Assembly (NCBI RefSeq): GCF_050859505.1
Contig: NZ_CP193934.1
Coordinates: forward strand, 62,001-126,000
Source: Marinirhabdus sp050859505
GTDB lineage: Bacteria > Bacteroidota > Bacteroidia > Flavobacteriales > Flavobacteriaceae
DNA length: 64,000 nucleotides
Direction: 5' to 3'
The notes below the pieces were generated by a model. The model was not told where the DNA came from. It did not search any database and saw only the letters and a list, made by a program, of their open reading frames with translations. Positions 34,395 to 42,047 of the stretch are shown one piece after another. A program made the translations under genes and the position numbers. Position 1 is the stretch's first letter; each line of letters begins with the position of its first letter.

Positions 34395-35429
34395 ATGAAA
34401 ACTTCTATAAACCCAAAAATTATACGTCAAATATTTATTCTCCTACTCATTCTGTTGATGGGTACGTTAATTTTTCGCGAACTTATTCCTTATCTCTCGG
34501 GAGTTTTAGGAGCCATCACTTTCTATGTATTACTTAGAAAATGGATGGCGAAATTGGTAAAACGTGGCTGGAAATCAGAATTAGCAGCTACCTTACTTAT
34601 GCTCCTTTCTTTTGTTGGCATATTACTTCCCGTAGCAGGAATCGTTTTAATGCTGGGAAATAAAATTGGTAGTGCTGTTAAAAATTCAGAAAAAGTTACG
34701 AAAGCTGTAAAAGAACAAGTTGGGAACTGGGAAGATAAATTAGGATATGATTTAAGTTCTCAGATAGATGTTTCTGCGGTTTCAGGTTGGTTGTCGGATA
34801 ACCTTCAGAGCTTAGCGGGGAGTACTTTTGATATGTTTATAGCTATTGGACTTATGTATTTTATGCTGTATTACATGTTAACAAATCGTAGAGAACTTAA
34901 AGAATCTCTTTTTGAGTACATTCCAATTAGTAAAGCTAATCTCAAGAAAATTGGTGATGAGTCGCACGCAATGGTTCGTTCCAATGCACTAGGCATCCCT
35001 ATGGTTGCAGTAGCTCAAGGAATCATAGCCCTTATCGGTTTTTTTATATTTGGTATTGAAAATCCATTCTTTTGGTTTGTTATTGTTACTATTGGCTCTA
35101 TGATTCCGTTTGTGGGGACACTAATCGGTATTTTACCTGTATTTATCCTTACGCTTTCCAGTGGAGATAATTTTCAAGCCTGGGGTATTCTAATCTATGG
35201 CTTTGTAGTAGTAGGATCTACCGACAATATTATCAGGCTGTATGTTTTAAAAAAATTAGACAATGTACATCCTTTAGTAACACTTATAGGTGTGATAGTT
35301 GGGGTACCGTTGTTCGGATTTATTGGTCTTATTTTTGGACCACTACTCATTAGTTTATTTATGATTGTGATGCGAATCTACAAACGCGAATATGGTAAAA
35401 CACAGCCAGACGACGATCCAGATTTATAA
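34395..35429 (+). CDS. AI-2E family transporter
   Basis: 344-aa polytopic inner membrane protein of the AI-2E/PerM family (about seven or eight helices). The N-terminal helices (13-50), a soluble segment (about 85-140), and the conserved late region FWFVIVTIGSMIPFVGTLIGILPVF and PLVTLIGVIVGVPLFGFIGLIFGPLLISL are characteristic. Members export diverse substrates, including sodium, and the name does not prove autoinducer-2 transport. It starts 3 bp after the VOC gene. Confidence 0.87.
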   Translation: MKTSINPKIIRQIFILLLILLMGTLIFRELIPYLSGVLGAITFYVLLRKWMAKLVKRGWKSELAATLLMLLSFVGILLPVAGIVLMLGNKIGSAVKNSEKVTKAVKEQVGNWEDKLGYDLSSQIDVSAVSGWLSDNLQSLAGSTFDMFIAIGLMYFMLYYMLTNRRELKESLFEYIPISKANLKKIGDESHAMVRSNALGIPMVAVAQGIIALIGFFIFGIENPFFWFVIVTIGSMIPFVGTLIGILPVFILTLSSGDNFQAWGILIYGFVVVGSTDNIIRLYVLKKLDNVHPLVTLIGVIVGVPLFGFIGLIFGPLLISLFMIVMRIYKREYGKTQPDDDPDL

Positions 35430-35431
35430 CT

Positions 35432-35914
35432 ATGTTTCAGAAATTTAGCCATACAAAGTTTCCGCCAGAAGTAAAGCCCATTTTGGTTTGGGACGGCGAA
35501 TGTGGTTTCTGCAAGTATTGGGTAACTCGTTGGAAGCGAATTTCAGAAAATAAAATCCATTTTAAAACCTATCAGGAAGTCGCTCTGCAATTTCCAGATA
35601 TTCCTATAAAAGAATTTAAAAAGGCTTCGCGGTTAATCACACCAGAAGGCACCGTACATAGTGGCCCAGACTCGGCGTATATGAGCTATTATATCGCCAA
35701 CCCAAAATCGCCCTGTCATTATTGGTATGTTACTTATACCTGGTTTACCAAACTTAGTGATCACGGTTATAATTTTATTGCTAAGCATAGACGTATTTTC
35801 TTCAAAATCACAAAAGTAATGTTGGGATCAAATCCGCTCTCGTTTACATATTATTGGGTCTTGTATTGCTTCGGAATTATTTTGCTCTTTTTTTTATTAC
35901 TGAAATTTTTATAA
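35432..35914 (+). CDS. DCC1-like thiol-disulfide oxidoreductase family protein (DUF393)
   Basis: 160 aa. The motif W20-DGECGFC (Cys24, Cys27) with a preceding hydrophobic strand is the DCC signature, a thioredoxin-fold-like CxxC. The C-terminus contains a hydrophobic helix (about 138-158), so it may be membrane-associated. Substrate not known. It starts 2 bp after the transporter stop. Confidence 0.83.
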   Translation: MFQKFSHTKFPPEVKPILVWDGECGFCKYWVTRWKRISENKIHFKTYQEVALQFPDIPIKEFKKASRLITPEGTVHSGPDSAYMSYYIANPKSPCHYWYVTYTWFTKLSDHGYNFIAKHRRIFFKITKVMLGSNPLSFTYYWVLYCFGIILLFFLLLKFL

Positions 35915-35972
35915 CAAAATTTTAAAACAGAAGCCCGCTCCTAAATAGTATCTTTATTAAAAATTAAATTAT

Positions 35973-36404
35973 ATGTTTTTCAGCAAAAAGAAAGAAGAGG
36001 ATAAGAATATAGTCGAAAAGAAAATCGACGACGTTTATATGGAAGAAAAGGTTTCTGAAATTAACGAAGGTGATGTAGAAATTTTACTGGATAATGAGGA
36101 ACAGATTTCTAAAAAACTAGCTGGTGCCAATTCCTTGAGTAAATATGTAGAATTAGGCAAAATTATGTTTGGTATGGTTAAAGATATGAAGCGTGGTGCC
36201 TACACTAGCGTACCGTGGTTTGTAATTGGAACTATTGTTATGGTTTTATTGTACATGCTAAACCCAATGGACCTAGTTCCAGATTTTATCCCAGGCGTTG
36301 GCTACATAGACGACCTTGCCGTGCTTTCATTAGGGATGGGATGGATAGAAACCGATGTCCACAAATACCTGGATTGGAAGCTTTCTGAAAAAAGAGATGC
36401 CTAA
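35973..36404 (+). CDS. YkvA/DUF1232 membrane protein
   Basis: 143 aa. A charged N-terminal half, then a DUF1232 segment with a hydrophobic stretch VPWFVIGTIVMVLLYMLNPMDLVPDFIPG followed by VGYIDDLAVLSLG, diagnostic of YkvA-like proteins. Function unknown. A TATCTTTA -7-like element lies at 35949-35956, so it may be transcribed separately from the genes before it. Its stop overlaps the end of the convergent LytTR regulator gene by 4 bp. Confidence 0.82.
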   Translation: MFFSKKKEEDKNIVEKKIDDVYMEEKVSEINEGDVEILLDNEEQISKKLAGANSLSKYVELGKIMFGMVKDMKRGAYTSVPWFVIGTIVMVLLYMLNPMDLVPDFIPGVGYIDDLAVLSLGMGWIETDVHKYLDWKLSEKRDA

Positions 36405-37099
36405 ATATTTTCAAGCCTTTCTTGTACCATCTCTCGATAGCCTCTACTTATAGCAATTGCATTATTATTTAGTATTACCAGCTCATTTGTATAGCTCTCT
36501 ATTTTTGAAATAGCAACAACCGAAGAACGATGTACCCGCAAGAATTTAGCAGACGGCAACTTCGTTAAAACATTCTTCATCGTTTCTCTTGTAACATAAG
36601 TCTTCTGCACAGTATGTAACTTTATATAATCCCCGAAACTTTCGACATACAACAGCGTTTCAAAATCTATTTTTACCATTTTCCGGTCACATCTAAAAAA
36701 AGTAAAATCGTATGATTCCTGAGTATTTTCAACAGCTTTCAATTCCTGAAATTTCTGTAATGCCATCGCAAAACGCTCCAATGAAATAGGTTTTACTAAG
36801 TAGTCTAAGACATTCATTTCGAAACCTTCTACCGCATACTCCCTGTAAGCCGTTGTGAATATAATGGTAGCTTTATTCCCAATAGCTTTTGCAAACATAA
36901 GCCCTGTGACTTCTGGCATATTAATATCCAGAAAAATAAGATCTACTGTATGTGAATGCAAGGCTGAAAAACCTTCGGCTGCATTTTTACAACTCGCTAC
37001 AATAGTATACCCTTCCATTTTAGAAAGATGACGCTCTATCACTTCGCGCGCCATGGGTTCGTCGTCTATAATCAGCACGCTATGTTGCTTCATTTTCAT
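36401..37099 (-). CDS. LytTR-family response regulator
   Basis: 232 aa. Receiver domain (about 6-120) with the acidic pair D12-D13 and phospho-acceptor D58 (LIFLDINMPE), then a LytTR DNA-binding domain (about 135-230) with FFRCDRKMVKIDFETLLYVESFGDYIKLHT and FLRVHRSSVVAIS. It overlaps the 3' end of the kinase gene by 20 bp, so the pair is one unit. An ATG two codons later is an alternative start. Targets unknown. Confidence 0.92.
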   Translation of the reverse strand: MKMKQHSVLIIDDEPMAREVIERHLSKMEGYTIVASCKNAAEGFSALHSHTVDLIFLDINMPEVTGLMFAKAIGNKATIIFTTAYREYAVEGFEMNVLDYLVKPISLERFAMALQKFQELKAVENTQESYDFTFFRCDRKMVKIDFETLLYVESFGDYIKLHTVQKTYVTRETMKNVLTKLPSAKFLRVHRSSVVAISKIESYTNELVILNNNAIAISRGYREMVQERLENI

Positions 37100-38141
37100 A
37101 AGTAATAATGAGTTTTAAAGTGAATAACGTTTCGGTTTTATGCGTAGCGAGTTCAAAAGAATTTGGATAGAGTGTCTCTAAACGTTTCCGACTATTCTGG
37201 AGGCCAATACCGTGATTGCTTGTGTGTTCTTTTTTAGCATTTAAGGTATTTTCAATAGTAAACAAAAGTGATGTATTTGTGACGCTTAGTTGTATGGAAA
37301 TATCCAAAAAAGCATCTTCTCTTCCACCGTGTTTAAATGCATTCTCAATAAAGGCCATAAAAAGCATGGGCGGCACCTGAATATCTGATTGAATGTCTTT
37401 TTCAAAATTGATTCGCATTGTTTCCTTAAACCGAATACTTTCCAAACCAATATAGGATTCTATATAGGTTACTTCGTCATAAATGGAGACGGTTGGCTTT
37501 TCTATTTGATGGAGCACATAATCCAGCAAATTTGAAAGTTTCAAGACAAGTGCAGGAGTTTCTTTGGACTCTTTTAGCGCAAATGCATACACCGTGTTAA
37601 GCGTATTGAACAAAAAATGTGGATGTATTTGTTGCTTTAAATAGTACAGTTCTTTCTGTTTTAAATCCAACTTACTTTCTAATACTATATTCTGGAGTTC
37701 TTTATTTTTATGGATCGCTTGGTAATTGTATCGCAGTAAATTCATAAAGCTCACTACACCCACCACCAAATAAACGAGGATAAATACGAATAAAAAGTTT
37801 CGTGTAAGTAGCGGCAATGCTTCAAGTTTGAAATTATCCTTAAACAGAAAACTGAAAAAAACAATTAAGATGATTAAAAACAAAGATCCAATAATTGTAT
37901 AAAGACTATAGAGTATAAATTCTATGTACTTTTTAGGCAAAAGATACTTGGGGATTAGCTCATACGAAAACAGATAGGTTGCAGCAATACTTACGGGTAA
38001 AAGACAGGCTGAAAACCAAAGTACAAATGTTTCATTCTGTGTGTTGTAACTAAAAAAATACACATAGAACGACCACACAAGCACCCATAATACTATATGA
38101 AATGGAGCAAATTTAAATTTTTTAAGCAACAACGATAGCAT
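37080..38141 (-). CDS. LytS-type sensor histidine kinase
   Basis: 353 aa. Four predicted membrane helices in the N-terminal ~130 residues (no large periplasmic domain), then the His_kinase domain with YYLKQQIHPHFLFNTLN (His about 173 in the IHPHFLFN motif) and an ATPase domain with PPMLFMAFIENAFKHGG (N-box) and NHGIGLQNSRKRLETLYP (G-box). Partner of the LytTR regulator that follows. The signal is unknown; such kinases in Bacteroidota often respond to envelope or metabolite cues. Confidence 0.9.
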   Translation of the reverse strand: MLSLLLKKFKFAPFHIVLWVLVWSFYVYFFSYNTQNETFVLWFSACLLPVSIAATYLFSYELIPKYLLPKKYIEFILYSLYTIIGSLFLIILIVFFSFLFKDNFKLEALPLLTRNFLFVFILVYLVVGVVSFMNLLRYNYQAIHKNKELQNIVLESKLDLKQKELYYLKQQIHPHFLFNTLNTVYAFALKESKETPALVLKLSNLLDYVLHQIEKPTVSIYDEVTYIESYIGLESIRFKETMRINFEKDIQSDIQVPPMLFMAFIENAFKHGGREDAFLDISIQLSVTNTSLLFTIENTLNAKKEHTSNHGIGLQNSRKRLETLYPNSFELATHKTETLFTLKLIITYENEAT

Positions 38142-38361
38142 ATCACAAAGATGGACAAATTCTTATAATCCTACCATTTTTTGAGACAGACAACAGATTT
38201 AACAGGCAGAATAACTGCGCTTCATATAAAAAACCGAAAACCTCTTTATATTGGTGTTTAGCTACCCAAACAAACCCGTTGGTCGCATTCTTAACTTTTA
38301 AGGATGAATAACTGGTATTTTCGTTGCCACAATCAAGACAATACAATCTAATTACAAATGA

Positions 38362-39624
38362 ATGAGAACATTTAAACACATCACACTTATAGTTCTTGCT
38401 GCTCTGTTATGGACGGCTTTTATAGGTTATGGATTTATAAACGGATTTCTATTAAAGCCCATTACATCCAAAAAAACTTCAGAAGCATTTATAGAAGCTA
38501 CCAAAGAAAAAATAAAAGAGGAATTTGTTGGGAACGTAGCGATGACGTTGTTAGAAAATGGAAAAGTTTCAGAAGAGTTCTTTTACTCAGTCGACCAACC
38601 TGTAGATAAAAATACCGTATTCCCAGTTGCTTCCATTAGCAAATGGGTCACATCTTTTGGAATATTAAAATTAGTGGCACAAGGTAGATTAGATTTGGAT
38701 AAACCCGTGGATATTTATCTTACGAGATGGCATCTGCCCGAAAGTGAATTTGACAATAAAAAAGTGACCATTAGAAAATTACTGTCCCATTCCTCAGGTT
38801 TAATAGACGATCTTGGTTATGAAGGTTTTACAGTTAATGAAACGGTACAAACACTTGAAGAATCGTTAACTAAAGCAGCTGACGCACCTTATTCTAATGG
38901 CGTTGCAAAAGTTGGCTATGAGCCAGGAACTGGATATATGTATTCAGGAGCAGCTTACACACTATTGCAATTGGTGATTGAAGAAGTTACCGGTAAAACC
39001 TTTCAAGAATATATGACGGAAGCAGTTTTTGAACCTTTGGAAATGAACAATTCAACCTTTGTTCGAAGCGAAAAACCACAGCTTCAGTTCGCTAAAATAT
39101 ATAAAGATGATGGTACAACAAGACAGTTCAATACGTTTACTGCTCTTGCAGCAGCTTCTTTGAATACCTCAACTTCAGATTTATCTAAATTTTTATTGGC
39201 AAATGTATCACGCAATTCAGTTCTTTCAGAAGAGCTTATTACAAAAATGAGCACCCCAGAAACCTTTATTAATAAGATTGGAGTGTATGGATTGGGACCA
39301 CATCTGTATAGTCAAAACGACGAGAACTCAGTGATTATAGGACACGACGGAAGCGGAAATAACGCAATAAATACAGCCGCTAGAATTGATCTGAAATCAA
39401 AAAGTGGCATCATCATTTTAGAAACAGGTAATCATAACCTAGCCTCATCTATCGCAGACGAGTGGATTTTCTGGAAAGCAGGAATTGGAGATTATGTGGT
39501 AATGCAACGCAACAAACCTTATGTACTAACTTTGTTGGTAATTGGGTATGTGAGTATTTTACTTCCATCTATTTTTATCATCAGAAAAAAGAACAAAAAA
39601 CGAAGCATACATATTAAAAAGTAA
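38362..39624 (+). CDS. Membrane-anchored serine hydrolase (beta-lactamase/class C PBP fold)
   Basis: 420 aa. N-terminal membrane helix (about 8-30), a serine hydrolase domain with the nucleophile motif S91-I-S-K94 (VFPVASISKW), a Tyr motif YSG (MYSGAAYTLLQLV) and GHDGSGNNA in place of KTG, and a C-terminal helix (about 385-410) followed by a basic tail. This matches AmpC/EstB-like hydrolases rather than resistance beta-lactamases. Likely substrates: peptidoglycan peptides or esters. The next gene starts 5 bp downstream. Confidence 0.85.
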   Translation: MRTFKHITLIVLAALLWTAFIGYGFINGFLLKPITSKKTSEAFIEATKEKIKEEFVGNVAMTLLENGKVSEEFFYSVDQPVDKNTVFPVASISKWVTSFGILKLVAQGRLDLDKPVDIYLTRWHLPESEFDNKKVTIRKLLSHSSGLIDDLGYEGFTVNETVQTLEESLTKAADAPYSNGVAKVGYEPGTGYMYSGAAYTLLQLVIEEVTGKTFQEYMTEAVFEPLEMNNSTFVRSEKPQLQFAKIYKDDGTTRQFNTFTALAAASLNTSTSDLSKFLLANVSRNSVLSEELITKMSTPETFINKIGVYGLGPHLYSQNDENSVIIGHDGSGNNAINTAARIDLKSKSGIIILETGNHNLASSIADEWIFWKAGIGDYVVMQRNKPYVLTLLVIGYVSILLPSIFIIRKKNKKRSIHIKK

Positions 39625-39628
39625 TCTT

Positions 39629-39982
39629 ATGAGAATTCCACTAAACATTATCAGCGACGGCGGCCCATTTTTTATGATTCCTCTTATTCTATTTATTTTC
39701 TTACTAATTATACTGTGTATAGTAGCCATACGTAAAGTAGAGACCCGAGAAAAATACACAAAACTTATTTCCCACGTGAGTCTGTTTGCATTGGTCTGGG
39801 GATTCTTGGGGTCTACTATAGGATTAATACAGGGCTTTGACGCTATACAAAGTGTTGATGATATGTCTAACGGAATGATGGCTGGCGGATTAAAAATAGC
39901 ATTACTCACCACACTTTTTGGTCTCATTACTTTTTTAATAGGACGTTTCTGTATGATTCTAATTACGCTGAAATCTAAATAA
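39629..39982 (+). CDS. Short MotA/TolQ/ExbB-like membrane protein
   Basis: 117 aa with three hydrophobic segments (about 12-34, 47-70 and 88-112). The motif GFLGSTIGLIQGFDAIQ, then MAGGLKIALLTTLFGLITFL, corresponds to the conserved GLLGTVxGMIxxF and ALxTTxxGL pore region of TolQ/ExbB/MotA proteins. It is much shorter than the usual 200+ aa and no ExbD/TolR partner is adjacent. It lies 5 bp downstream of the serine hydrolase gene and probably belongs with it. Confidence 0.8.
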   Translation: MRIPLNIISDGGPFFMIPLILFIFLLIILCIVAIRKVETREKYTKLISHVSLFALVWGFLGSTIGLIQGFDAIQSVDDMSNGMMAGGLKIALLTTLFGLITFLIGRFCMILITLKSK

Positions 39983-40047
39983 ACAAGTATAAAAAAGCAA
40001 GGGTACTGAAAGGTTTTAAAAATGGGGGTATCACCTTGTTCGTAAGT

Positions 40048-40686
40048 CTATTGGGAAGTCTCTATTGTATTCCGAAGCCTTCCAACAATATAATTTACAG
40101 AAAGACCGAAAAGATTTTCACGTTCTGAAAGTTTAATAACAGGTCCCACAGCGATGCCATGGTGTTGCGAGAGGCAAAATTCCACTTTGGGCTGAATTAT
40201 AAAAAAGACAGCGGTACTGTTTTCAGTATCGAAAGTATAGTTGGAAACTAATCCAAATGCACTTCCTGTATCTTCAAAATTTGTTGCAAAATTAGAAAAG
40301 GAAACTCCTACGCCACCTAAGATATTAAACCGTGTTTTGGGATGATTTTTCAGTTCTAAAATTTTCCCGAAAGATGCGTGAACTATAGTATAAGTATCTT
40401 TTGCTGAAGAAAGTCCTAATGTAAAAAAATCGAAGGTACCAGCCTGATAGTCGCTGGGTCTTTCTTCGGCGTTACTAACAAGCGCTTTATAGCCTACTTG
40501 TAGCACATATTTACTTGGAAAAACATACGTTCCAGCAAGTGTGAAACCCCCATAATTTCCACCCTCGGCACCAAATTGTCCATAAATAAATGGTTTTTGT
40601 TCCTTTTCCTGTGCCCATGCAGAAGTTGCAATACATACAAAAAGTAAAAAATAAACTGGTAGGTTTACTAGTTTATTGACCCCCAT
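40048..40686 (-). CDS. Exported protein, probable small outer membrane beta-barrel
   Basis: 212 aa. Signal peptide (1-25, ...ATSAWAQ), then alternating hydrophobic/polar strands (YGQFGAEGGNYGGFTLAGTYVF, KYVLQVGYKALVS, IKLSERENLFGLSVNYIVG) with no other motif. This fits a small barrel or a related exported beta protein. The ATG overlaps the folD stop (TAATG), indicating translational coupling with folD, which is an odd pairing. Confidence 0.68.
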   Translation of the reverse strand: MGVNKLVNLPVYFLLFVCIATSAWAQEKEQKPFIYGQFGAEGGNYGGFTLAGTYVFPSKYVLQVGYKALVSNAEERPSDYQAGTFDFFTLGLSSAKDTYTIVHASFGKILELKNHPKTRFNILGGVGVSFSNFATNFEDTGSAFGLVSNYTFDTENSTAVFFIIQPKVEFCLSQHHGIAVGPVIKLSERENLFGLSVNYIVGRLRNTIETSQ

Positions 40687-41564
40687 TACTGCGCACGCTG
40701 TTCTCTCGCCAAAAGTGTATTCTTCAACAACATTGCAATGGTCATTGGACCAACACCACCAGGAACGGGTGTAATAAAACTTGCTTTTTTACTCACGTTT
40801 TCAAAATCTACATCGCCTACAATTCGGTAGCCTTTTGGCGCATCTTCGTCTTCTACGCGTGTGATTCCAACATCTATAACAACAACGTCATCTTTTACCA
40901 TTTCAGCTTTTAAGAAATTAGGAACTCCCAATGCCGAAATCACGATATCTGCCTGTGAAATAATCTGTGTTATGTTTTTTGTGTTACTATGTGTCAAGGT
41001 AACCGTACTATTCCCCGGCCAACCTCTACGGCTCATCAAGATACTCATGGGACGGCCTACAATATGACTTCTCCCTATTACTACAGTGTGTTTTCCTTTG
41101 GTATCTACATCATACCGTTCCAACAATTCTAAAATTCCGAAAGGCGTCGCAGGAATAAATGTACTCATATCCAACGCCATTCTTCCAAAGTTTTCGGGAT
41201 GGAAACCATCTACATCTTTACTTGGATCTACAGCCATCAATACTTTTTGAGTATTAATCTGCGGAGGCAAAGGCAACTGAATGATAAATCCGTCTATGTC
41301 TTCATTCTGATTTAATTCTTCTATTTTTTGAAGCAGTTCAATTTCTGAAGTAGTATGCTTCATTCGCACCATCGTACTTTCAAAACCAACACGTTCGCAA
41401 GCACGAACTTTACTTCCCACATAAGTTAAACTAGCCCCATCATCTCCAACAATAACGGCAGCAAGATGCGGAACCTTTTCACCATTAGCCTTCATCTTAT
41501 CGACTTCGACTTTTATTTCGTCCTTAATGTCGTTGCTTATTTTCTTTCCGTCTAGTATTGTCAT
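40686..41564 (-). CDS. folD: Bifunctional methylenetetrahydrofolate dehydrogenase/cyclohydrolase
   Basis: Interconverts 5,10-methylene- and 10-formyl-tetrahydrofolate. The 292-aa protein has the catalytic Tyr/Lys region VGDDGASLTYVGSKVRACERVG, the substrate site DGFIIQLPLPPQI, PSKDVDGFHPENFGR, the NADP site VVIGRSHIVGRPMS and the C-terminal PVPGGVGPMTIAMLLKNTL. The start ATG at 41564 (MTILDGKKIS) is the family N-terminus; the longer reading frame would translate the repeat arm just upstream (41574-41602). That arm lies about 10 bp before the start and may contain or displace the original promoter. Confidence 0.95.
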   Translation of the reverse strand: MTILDGKKISNDIKDEIKVEVDKMKANGEKVPHLAAVIVGDDGASLTYVGSKVRACERVGFESTMVRMKHTTSEIELLQKIEELNQNEDIDGFIIQLPLPPQINTQKVLMAVDPSKDVDGFHPENFGRMALDMSTFIPATPFGILELLERYDVDTKGKHTVVIGRSHIVGRPMSILMSRRGWPGNSTVTLTHSNTKNITQIISQADIVISALGVPNFLKAEMVKDDVVVIDVGITRVEDEDAPKGYRIVGDVDFENVSKKASFITPVPGGVGPMTIAMLLKNTLLAREQRAQ

Positions 41565-41573
41565 TTTCAATTG

Positions 41574-42031
41574 GTATGCAGTAGCAGTGGCAGTGGCAGT
41601 TTTATTCTGTATGCACTCCAAATTTACCTGGATTGTTAATCATATAATTTATTAGTTTACCAACTTCTAAACTTTCATTGGTTAACGATGTAAATACTTC
41701 CTTATTTATATATTCACAAGCATGAGCAAATTGCAACCAAACTTGTGTTTCAGAATTCTCGGAATCGCTATCTGTAAGTTTACTTATGAAATGCCTTTCA
41801 TATCTTCTTTTTCTATATGCTTCGGCAATGTTTGCACACACAGATCGCGAACTTCTTCTAATTTGATCAGTCAGAGAATATGTTTCTTCTTTCGGAAAAG
41901 ATTTCGACAATTCTTGAATCTTCATCGATAAATCAAAGCCCTTTTTATATGCCAGAAGATTCTTAAATGCCATAAAAGAATAATTTATAAAATATTTTTT
42001 ATACTGCAACTGCCACTGGTTACTGCCACTA
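41574..42031 (-). mobile_element. Putative four-helix-bundle gene element with inverted AGTGGC-type arms
   Basis: One gene (41602-41973) sits between two arms made of degenerate six-base units. On the minus strand, the 5' arm (42031-42003) reads AGTGGCAGTAACCAGTGGCA plus GTTGCAGTAT; the 3' arm (41602-41574) reads AACTGCCACTGCCACTGCTA plus CTGCATACC, which is its imperfect reverse complement. The whole ~460 bp separates folD from ffh. No target-site duplication is obvious. The relation to the gene-less copy at 30386-30479 supports mobility, but transposition is inferred. Confidence 0.55.
41602..41973 (-). CDS. Four-helix bundle protein (S23/IVP family)
   Basis: 123 aa, MAFKNLLAYKKGFDLSM..., with the family motif YSLTDQIRRSSRSVCANIAEAY (split over about residues 32-53) and a C-terminal helix EVGKLINYMINNP. 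It belongs to the 23S rRNA intervening-sequence protein (S23) family, relatives of the Avd protein of diversity-generating retroelements, which form pentameric helical bundles that bind nucleic acid. No rRNA gene or reverse transcriptase is nearby. ATG 41973 is chosen: the longer frame (to 42009) starts inside the repeat arm. Confidence 0.88.
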   Translation of the reverse strand: MAFKNLLAYKKGFDLSMKIQELSKSFPKEETYSLTDQIRRSSRSVCANIAEAYRKRRYERHFISKLTDSDSENSETQVWLQFAHACEYINKEVFTSLTNESLEVGKLINYMINNPGKFGVHTE

Positions 42032-42034
42032 TAA

Positions 42035-42047
42035 AGCGCTCCGCGCT
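42035..42047 (-). terminator. Short hairpin at the end of ffh
   Basis: AGCGC-GGA-GCGCT overlaps the ffh stop codon and is followed on the minus strand by TTAT, then by the repeat arm. The T-run is poor, so it may be a weak terminator. Confidence 0.35.

Noticed and set aside
38362..39624. Considered as an antibiotic-resistance beta-lactamase.
   Set aside because: The motif set (SISK, YSG, HDG) and two membrane helices fit the broad serine hydrolase/class C PBP group; resistance cannot be inferred.
41602..41973. Considered whether the S23-like protein marks an rRNA intervening sequence or a diversity-generating retroelement.
   Set aside because: No 23S rRNA, reverse transcriptase or template/variable repeat pair is in the window.
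41574..42031. Considered as a CRISPR-like or simple microsatellite array because of the repeating ACTGCC units.
   Set aside because: Units are only six bases and degenerate, with no spacers and no cas genes; the arms are inverted around a gene, which fits an element better.
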